From the NCBI GenBank assembly GCA_902168105.1, contig CABHOY010000007.1, forward strand, positions 1-38,971: a stretch of DNA of 38,971 bases, given 5' to 3'. Below, in pieces: positions 34,197 through 38,971 of the stretch. Source of the DNA: an uncultured Flavihumibacter sp. Lineage in GTDB: Bacteria; Bacteroidota; Bacteroidia; Chitinophagales; Chitinophagaceae. A program made the position numbers and the translations under genes. Below the pieces are notes generated by a model. That model saw only the letters and a program-made list of their open reading frames with translations. It ran no database searches and was not told the origin of the DNA. The first letter of the stretch is position 1. Each line of letters opens with the position of its first letter.

Positions 34197-34221
34197 CTGT
34201 AAAAGGTGGATATCGAATCAG

Positions 34222-34740
34222 TTATTTTTTGCTATCCGGCTCAAAGTCGAGGGATATAGAATTCATGCAGAAACGCTGATAAGTAGGAGGAGGGCCGTCG
34301 TCAAAAATATGGCCCAGATGAGAACCACAGCGGCCGCATAGTACTTCGGTCCTGTGCATTTCGTAGGAGTCATCGGTCTGATAGCGGACGGCGGTTGCAC
34401 GGCTTGGCTCGTAGAAGCTGGGCCAGCCGCAACTGCTTGCAAACTTGGCGTCCGATCTGAATAACAGGTTGCCGCAAACAGCACAGTAGTAAGTGCCCCT
34501 GGTTGTACTTTTCCAATATTTACCTGTGAACGGCCGCTCCGTATCTTTTTCACGTGCCACCGCATACAGATCAGGAGGAAGTACCGCCTTCCATTTGGCA
34601 TCGCTGACGGTTAACTTAGTCGTATCCGTATTTGAATACCAGGGATTATGCTCGTGACCGCGGGTAGATTTTTCATGCTGCGCAAAGCCGCTGATGGTAG
34701 TCAACATGAGCAGGCTGCAATAAACCAGGATCTTTTTCAT
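34222..34740 (-). CDS. msrB: Secreted peptide-methionine (R)-S-oxide reductase
   Basis: The 172-aa protein is a MsrB enzyme, which reduces the R epimer of methionine sulfoxide in oxidised proteins. It has an N-terminal export signal (MKKILVYCSLLMLTTISGFA), unlike most cytoplasmic MsrBs, so it should repair periplasmic or envelope proteins. The MsrB domain fills ~40-168. Catalytic Cys158 is in RFCMNSISLDF, Cys104 in SSCGWPSFYEP is a likely resolving cysteine, and zinc ligands are Cys86/Cys89 (CAVC) and Cys135/Cys138 (CGRC). No MsrA gene is nearby. The operator-like site 3 is centred 69 bases before the start codon, matching the position of site 2 in front of the next unit. Confidence 0.96.
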   Translation of the reverse strand: MKKILVYCSLLMLTTISGFAQHEKSTRGHEHNPWYSNTDTTKLTVSDAKWKAVLPPDLYAVAREKDTERPFTGKYWKSTTRGTYYCAVCGNLLFRSDAKFASSCGWPSFYEPSRATAVRYQTDDSYEMHRTEVLCGRCGSHLGHIFDDGPPPTYQRFCMNSISLDFEPDSKK

Positions 34741-34800
34741 GACTATTTAACATAGACGTTTGATCTATTGCTCAAAGGTCTGCGAAATCGTCGACCGGAA

Positions 34801-34817
34801 TTTTCACTTAAGTTAAA
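34801..34817. promoter_or_regulatory. Palindromic operator candidate, site 3
   Basis: TTTTCACTTAAGTTAAA, symmetric except at 34805/34814, is identical over 17 bases to the core of site 2. It lies between the archaemetzincin stop and msrB, centred 69 bases upstream of the msrB start. Confidence 0.75.
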
Positions 34818-34853
34818 GTCGGTGATATCTTATTGATAAGGGGAGTTTATTTA

Positions 34854-35774
34854 CTAATTAGACTGGTTTACCGCATCCAGGTCGGCTTTGAAGGCTAGCC
34901 AATCACGTTGCAGGGAATTATTTTTGCAGAAATCACTTAGTTGCTTCAGCCTGTGTTTATTGTTGTATGCGATATTCCAGAAGAGTTTTTTCTGACATTC
35001 GGAACAGAGGCGGAGGGGACTTCGGTCAGTTTCACTCAGACCATTGGAACCATTCATCACACAGCTGGCATATACGCAATGATGTAAGGAAAACATATGG
35101 CCTATCTCATGTGAAGAAATGTTGGCCAGTCTCGTGAGGCATGTTTTGTAGTTAACGGTGTCCAGGTGGCCGTCCTGTAAACGGTAAATAGAGGAAACGC
35201 CTACCCGCTTTGTATATGATGCTAATCCGAATACATAGTTCCAGCTATCTTTGGGATAGAGATCTTTTGCACTGATAGCCATGAGTGCTATACCTCCCCG
35301 AGGGCATTTGTCTTTTAACAGGCTATCCAGCAGGTAAGGAGCAAGTAGTTGTATATGTCCATCATGCTCTCTGGATGCAACCGCTGTAATAGCACTATCA
35401 CTAACAGCTGGCAGTAACACGGTTTTCATCTGAAAGAAAATTTCCACGTATTTCTTTACCTGCTTCAATATAGTTTGCTGGAGTGAGGTGAAATCACCTA
35501 CGGGCATAAGATAAATAGTGGAATGATCGGCTCCCGGCCTTACAGGATTAACCTTTATATAAGCTTTGAGATCCTGCCTTTTCTCATTGTGTGAATAGCG
35601 CCAATCGCCTTCTTTTGGAGCCGCCAGCGCAATATCATTGTCTTCGATGGCATTGAAATAAGTGGAGTCGTGAGCAATTGCTGGATCTTCGTTGGCGCAA
35701 GAAGCAAAAAAACAGGTGAGGATAAAGGATAGTGTAGATACTGTTAGAGAGAATGATCTATATAGTATTGTCAT
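34854..35774 (-). CDS. Archaemetzincin-family lipoprotein metalloprotease (M54)
   Basis: The 306-aa protein has a lipoprotein signal (FFASC, Cys26) and a C-terminal archaemetzincin domain. HEIGHMFSLHHC (222-233) supplies the three zinc histidines His222, His226 and His232 with Glu223 as catalytic base. Cys233, Cys238 (CVMN) and Cys257/Cys260 (CSEC) reproduce the family's second, four-cysteine zinc site. The usual glycine of HExxHxxGxxH is a serine here (Ser229), which is an unusual substitution. The N-terminal half (~40-120) is the typical mixed alpha/beta lead-in. The protein is predicted to be a membrane-anchored periplasmic or surface protease. It is preceded by a 340-base gap and stands upstream of msrB on the same strand. 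Confidence 0.9.
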   Translation of the reverse strand: MTILYRSFSLTVSTLSFILTCFFASCANEDPAIAHDSTYFNAIEDNDIALAAPKEGDWRYSHNEKRQDLKAYIKVNPVRPGADHSTIYLMPVGDFTSLQQTILKQVKKYVEIFFQMKTVLLPAVSDSAITAVASREHDGHIQLLAPYLLDSLLKDKCPRGGIALMAISAKDLYPKDSWNYVFGLASYTKRVGVSSIYRLQDGHLDTVNYKTCLTRLANISSHEIGHMFSLHHCVYASCVMNGSNGLSETDRSPLRLCSECQKKLFWNIAYNNKHRLKQLSDFCKNNSLQRDWLAFKADLDAVNQSN

Positions 35775-35939
35775 AGTATAGAGAATAAGGAAGTCAAATT
35801 ATAATAGCAAAGGACCATCAGCGGCTTATGTACAGTTGGATAGAGGCCGTTAAAGTATAAGACGCAAAATTTCTACTTTTCCATAATCTAAGAATAACTT
35901 ATCACAAAAGCCGATGCAAATTAGTGGATCAATATAAAA

Positions 35940-36002
35940 AGAGGGTGTCTAAAAGTAAGAGAGGGCGCCTCTTTTTACTTTGAGACACCCTCTCTTACTT
36001 TT
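35940..36002 (-). terminator. Complex hairpin region after the epoxide hydrolase gene
   Basis: Two overlapping inverted repeats exclude each other. One pairs 35940-35964 with about 35968-35993 (~25 bp with a few mismatches, ending in a T-rich tail on the minus strand). The other is a perfect 15-bp pair, 35951-35965 with 35988-36002. They lie past the stop of the minus-strand epoxide hydrolase and are likely its terminator. The GAGGGTGTCT/AGACACCCTC ends also resemble termini of IS1182-type elements. Confidence 0.7.
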
Positions 36003-36011
36003 TGTAGGTTG

Positions 36012-36030
36012 GGAGGGACAAGCTTCGAAC
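36012..36030. repeat. Copy A of a 19-base hairpin-flanking motif
   Basis: GGAGGGACAAGCTTCGAAC begins nine bases after the hairpin at 35940-36002. Copy B at 38326-38344 agrees at 17 of 19 positions. Both sit directly beyond strong hairpins. Confidence 0.65.
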
Positions 36031-36114
36031 TTATTCCTACCAGATCCAGAGAAAATAACTTTACTGATACAATAAGTTAATTGATATGTATCATAATACC
36101 GCCTGCTCATGCTC

Positions 36115-37404
36115 TTATCGTAGAGATCTGAAGGCAGCCCTAAGTTCTTCAGTAAAGACCTGTGGCTGCTCCCATGCTGCAAAGTGTCCACCTTTAGGTG
36201 CTTTATGATAGTAATACAATGAAGGATATGCTTTTTTTGACCAGCTTTCAGGAGCCTCGTAAATTTCATGTGGAAAAACAGAAATGGCTACGGGAACTTT
36301 TATATCCTTTGTTTTCTGATGTTCGGAACTGAAATTATTGTTATTGTTTTCCCAATAGAACCGGGAAGAGGAAGCTCCTGTATTGGTCAACCAATAGAGC
36401 GTGATATCATCAAGGATAGCGTCCCTGCTGATCACCTTTTCGGGTTTTAAGTCACTATCTGTCCATTCTACAATTTTTTCGTACAAGAATGCTGCTAATG
36501 CACCTGGAGAATCGGAAAGTAAATAGCCGGTTGTCTGTGGACGGGTCACCATCATTCCTCCATAAGCCGCATTTCTTCCAAAGAAGGTGCTTAAGGAATT
36601 ATATGCCTTAGTTTCGGATTCAGAAAGCCCGGATGGTGCAGGATCTCCTGCATTAATTGGTTTTACAAGTTCAGCAGGAACTGTTGCAGGCATAGTAAGA
36701 TGTATACCTAGAAGTCCTGAAGGTGCTTGTCTCGCCAAGGCGTCGGAGATCACAGAACCATGGTCGCCACCTTCGGAAACATATTTTTTGTAACCAAGAC
36801 GTTTTACCAAAACGTCCCATGCTTTGGCAACGCGGTCGGGATTCCAGCCCACTTCTTTGGGTATTTCCGAAAAACCATATCCCGGTATAGCAGGTATTAT
36901 TACATCAAATGCATCTTCCGCTTTACCACCATATTTTACAGGATCAGTTAACGGGCCTATGGCATCAATGAACTCCAGGGGAGAACCTGGCCAGCCGTGG
37001 GTAAGGATCACAGGCAGTGCATTTGGTTCTTTTGAACGTACATGGATGAACTGGATATTTAAACCATCAATTTTTGTCACAAACTGAGGTAGCGCATTTA
37101 ACTTGTTTTCCAATTTCCTCCAGTCATAACCATTTCCCCAATAGTTTATTAGTTCTTTTAATTGTGCCAGTTGGATACCCTGAGATTCATCTTTTACAGT
37201 TTCCTTATCCGGAAAGCGGGTCTCGGCGATGCGTCTTTTAAGTCCGTCGAGTTTTGCCTGGGGAATGTTGACCTTGAAGGGCCTGACACTTATATCGGAT
37301 TCTGATATTACCGTTTTTGTTCCAGTCGTCTGTGCATTAGCAATTGGAGGAATACTTAGTGAGAAAGTTGCTGTTAGCAGGATGATAGAAATTTTTGTTT
37401 TCAT
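36115..37404 (-). CDS. Secreted epoxide hydrolase (alpha/beta hydrolase)
   Basis: The 429-aa protein has a signal peptide (ending IANAQ) and is an epoxide hydrolase of the EHN type. The N-terminal EHN domain (~38-140) is marked by RPFKVNIPQAKLDGLKRRI and WRKLENKLNALPQF. The alpha/beta hydrolase core follows: oxyanion segment HGWPGS (136-141), GYGFSEIP, and the nucleophile elbow GGDHGS with Asp214. His407 in KGGHFAAWEQP is the catalytic base. Family members hydrolyse epoxides to vicinal diols; a periplasmic member probably detoxifies or scavenges small molecules. The usual WGS after the nucleophile is HGS here. It stands as a single transcription unit ending at the hairpin 35940-36002. Confidence 0.93.
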   Translation of the reverse strand: MKTKISIILLTATFSLSIPPIANAQTTGTKTVISESDISVRPFKVNIPQAKLDGLKRRIAETRFPDKETVKDESQGIQLAQLKELINYWGNGYDWRKLENKLNALPQFVTKIDGLNIQFIHVRSKEPNALPVILTHGWPGSPLEFIDAIGPLTDPVKYGGKAEDAFDVIIPAIPGYGFSEIPKEVGWNPDRVAKAWDVLVKRLGYKKYVSEGGDHGSVISDALARQAPSGLLGIHLTMPATVPAELVKPINAGDPAPSGLSESETKAYNSLSTFFGRNAAYGGMMVTRPQTTGYLLSDSPGALAAFLYEKIVEWTDSDLKPEKVISRDAILDDITLYWLTNTGASSSRFYWENNNNNFSSEHQKTKDIKVPVAISVFPHEIYEAPESWSKKAYPSLYYYHKAPKGGHFAAWEQPQVFTEELRAAFRSLR

Positions 37405-37690
37405 TGCCTTTTAATTTCGATTTTAAGATTTGGGTTCTATTATGGCAATAAAATTATACATAGGGAAGCGCCAGGTAAATAGGTAATCTGTTCAAGTGGA
37501 CATATTTATTGTCGAGCCGGATAATATGGATCGTGAACAAGAAACCCAAATTGAAAGATCAGGATAAAAGCAAATCATTCGAGTCATGACTGTTCTGATT
37601 TCTGCTAAACCTCCCGGTTTGTTTTGCGGACTGTAGATACAACTTTGCTTCCTACCGGGCTATTTTCTATTTTCGTCTTAAAATATACCT
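37405..37690. other. 286-base divergent intergenic region
   Basis: The epoxide hydrolase and the four-helix membrane gene diverge from here. A TTTG/TATTTTCG pair at 37644-37675 can serve the plus-strand gene; no consensus-like promoter is visible for the minus-strand gene. No short coding frame or repeat is seen. Confidence 0.5.
37644..37675 (+). promoter_or_regulatory. Candidate promoter of the four-helix membrane protein
   Basis: TTTG at 37644-37647 and TATTTTCG at 37668-37675 (one mismatch to TAnnTTTG), spaced 20 bases, would start transcription about ten bases before the ATG at 37691. Confidence 0.4.
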
Positions 37691-38257
37691 ATGAAGACCA
37701 ACCAGCGAAAACAGGTTGCAATATCCGCCGCAGTGATAGCATTGATCATCCTTGTAAAATGGTTCTTATCCCTGGGGTTGGATCTATTGTCTATTCACCT
37801 ACCCTATGCAACACGCATAACATTGTTCCTGTGTTTTCCACATGAAATTCTTGGCACAATAAAACAACCGTTGGCTTTTTGGATGGGAAGCTATCGTCTT
37901 TCTTCTATACCGGTTTTTTCAATTTTGTTTGCAATTTTTCTATTTATTGCTTTTGTACAATACCGCGATAAGCAAAAAAGATTGCCGCTTCAGGTTGCCT
38001 GTTATATCCTGTTGGTATCCATCCTCATCTCGATCCCCTCAAGAATAACTTATTATCAGCAGGCTGTGAAAGAATATAAGAGTTATGTACCTCCAGTAAA
38101 CAAGGCAGGAGGTATATTGGCTTTAATGGATGATTTTGCACGTCCACAGAAACCTTCGCTTCCATTATTGATCGCAGAGCTGGCAATCCTGGTGCTCTAT
38201 ATGGGCTGGGCGGTTTGGGTATTGAACCGGCTTTATGCAGCAAAACAAAATAAATAA
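37691..38257 (+). CDS. Four-helix membrane protein of unknown function
   Basis: The 188-aa protein has four hydrophobic segments (~9-33, 71-89, 99-118 and 155-174) and a polar ~35-residue region between helices 3 and 4 (KEYKSYVPPVNKAGGILALM). No motif is recognised. The N-terminus MKTNQRKQ is basic, so the start is in the cytoplasm. It appears monocistronic, with a promoter-like pair before it and a strong terminator behind it. Confidence 0.75.
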   Translation: MKTNQRKQVAISAAVIALIILVKWFLSLGLDLLSIHLPYATRITLFLCFPHEILGTIKQPLAFWMGSYRLSSIPVFSILFAIFLFIAFVQYRDKQKRLPLQVACYILLVSILISIPSRITYYQQAVKEYKSYVPPVNKAGGILALMDDFARPQKPSLPLLIAELAILVLYMGWAVWVLNRLYAAKQNK

Positions 38258-38269
38258 TTTTAAACTTCC

Positions 38270-38318
38270 CAGACGCAAAAAAGCCTTCAGACATAATCTG
38301 AAGGCTTTTTTGCGTCTG
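38270..38318. terminator. Strong bidirectional terminator
   Basis: A perfect 22-bp stem (38270-38291 with 38297-38318) with loop CATAA contains runs of A and T inside the stem. It lies 13 bases past the membrane-protein stop. Confidence 0.92.
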
Positions 38319-38325
38319 CGGGGAT

Positions 38326-38344
38326 GGAGGGACAAAGTTCGAAC
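38326..38344. repeat. Copy B of a 19-base hairpin-flanking motif
   Basis: GGAGGGACAAAGTTCGAAC begins seven bases after the terminator hairpin at 38270-38318 and agrees with copy A (36012-36030) at 17 of 19 positions. It contains GTTCGAAC, like a tRNA T-loop, but does not fold as a T-arm. Confidence 0.65.
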
Positions 38345-38448
38345 CAGTACTTGGATGATCTAATTGAAATTCAGTATTTTATAAAAGGCGAACTTCTTTT
38401 AAGAAATTTGTAGGTCCTCCATGGATGCAATTATTTTAACACATAAAC

Positions 38449-38625
38449 CTAGATTTTCCACTTAAATTGTTTTAAGAAGAACAACAGCCATAGAGAAATA
38501 AAAGGTGTAATATTTCCTCGTCCTCGAATTGATACTACAACTTGGCTTAAAGATTCTAAATCATAACATGTCCAAAATTGATGGATAGAAGAGATCATTT
38601 CATCAAAATCAGGCTGACCTTGGGA
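38449..38625 (-). pseudogene. C-terminal fragment of an unknown membrane protein
   Basis: Fifty-eight codons are open to a stop at 38449-38451: the fragment reads QPDFDEMISSIHQFW, then VVVSIRGRGNITPF, then a hydrophobic end ISLWLLFFLKQFKW. It has no start codon and is interrupted upstream by a stop next to the transposase relic. It may be a gene tail cut by the insertion. Family unknown. Confidence 0.4.
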
Positions 38626-38629
38626 CTAT

Positions 38630-38810
38630 TTACACACTTAATGAAATAGTCCTAAAATAAATATTCTTCAGCCATTTTAAGCTGCTTTTGCGCAGATTAT
38701 GTGCTAATGCTATTAGTCCAATCCCCATAAATTAATCCTGTAATACTCGATTTATTGCTCTAACTTTAGGAAGGTTGCATTTAACTTCTTCTGATTTAGC
38801 TTAAGTTTTT
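38630..38810 (-). pseudogene. Transposase C-terminal relic (IS1182-like)
   Basis: On the minus strand the frame ends MGIGLIALAHNLRKSSLKWL, close to the MGLIALAHNLRK end of IS1182/IS5-group transposases. Upstream in the same frame, after a TAA stop, KSEEVKCNLPKVRAINRVLQ still has the character of the family's KAKSEE segment. At least two in-frame stops show it is dead. The rest of the element is absent. Confidence 0.65.
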
Positions 38811-38864
38811 TTCTTCCTCATCCCTGTTTTTCAGTAGTATGAATATTTAATTAAAATTATATTT

Positions 38865-38971
38865 GTGAATATTTTTGTAGGTAATATAAGTGACAGAACA
38901 ACTGAAGATGAGATATGGTCTTTATTTGACCCATTTGGAGTTGTATATAGTATTAATGTGGCTTATGATAA
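38865..38971 (+). CDS. RRM RNA-binding protein, N-terminal part only
   Basis: From GTG at 38865 the frame reads VNIFVGNISDRTTEDEIWSL then FDPFGVVYSINVAYD and is cut by the window end. This is the RNP-2 strand (IFVGNI) and the first helix and strand of an RRM domain, as in the small Bacteroidota RNA-binding proteins that begin MNIFVGNL. No upstream ATG is in frame before a stop at 38835, so a GTG start is required. Oddly, a TATATTTG box ends on the G of that codon. Confidence 0.7.
   Translation, partial: MNIFVGNISDRTTEDEIWSLFDPFGVVYSINVAYD

Noticed and set aside
35949..36269. A 106-codon minus-strand frame overlapping the 3' end of the epoxide hydrolase gene
   Set aside because: It is out of frame with the hydrolase, crosses its terminator hairpins and has no family signal.
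38326..38344. A tRNA 3' end on the minus strand suggested by the GTTCGAAC core
   Set aside because: The flanking bases cannot pair as a T-stem and no acceptor or anticodon arm is visible.
38791..38812. A fourth copy of the ACTTAAGTT palindrome, around GCTTAAGT
   Set aside because: Only the centre CTTAAG is shared; the flanks are not symmetric and it lies within the transposase relic.

Overview
The window reads as chromosome from a Chitinophaga-like member of the Bacteroidota. The basis is a SusC/SusD pair with FecR and an ECF sigma factor, a type IX secretion sorting tail, DUF-type Bacteroidota surface lipoproteins, and several promoter-like boxes of the form TAnnTTTG. The genus is inferred from protein style, since no rRNA or tRNA gene is present.

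Layout. (1) 1-4.8 kb: a secreted Asp-box protein with a T9SS tail and a membrane TPR/HTH regulator, both on the minus strand, followed by an exceptional 99-nt palindrome built from 11-bp units. (2) 4.8-5.4 kb: a dead gene relic with its promoter still visible. (3) 5.4-12.1 kb: a Tet-like MFS exporter, a divergent AraC regulator, a PEP-mutase-family enzyme, two secreted unknowns, an aminoglycoside-phosphotransferase-fold kinase and a small membrane protein. (4) 12.2-14.6 kb: a stand-alone YdeP-type molybdopterin oxidoreductase. (5) 14.8-30.1 kb: a complete polysaccharide utilisation locus with ECF sigma, FecR anti-sigma, STN-bearing SusC, SusD, two surface lipoproteins, a GH2 enzyme carrying an embedded discoidin domain, and GH3. 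(6) 30.2-31.6 kb: a repeat-domain lipoprotein with its own promoter. (7) 31.7-35.8 kb: a Crp/Fnr regulator, an outer-membrane protein, a six-helix membrane protein, a secreted MsrB and an archaemetzincin lipoprotein. (8) 36-38.97 kb: a secreted epoxide hydrolase, a four-helix membrane protein, decayed insertion-sequence and gene fragments, and the start of an RRM protein cut by the window end.

How the genes may work together. In the PUL, ligand sensed by the SusC STN domain would be relayed to FecR and then to the sigma factor, which would induce uptake and the two exo-glycosidases. In block 7, a near-identical palindrome with core ACTTAAGTTAAA lies upstream of the Crp/Fnr gene, of the membrane-protein/OMP pair and of msrB. 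This suggests one small envelope-stress regulon under the neighbouring Crp/Fnr protein, and it is the best candidate here for an undescribed regulatory system. The 99-nt palindrome near 4.7 kb is the strongest purely structural anomaly.
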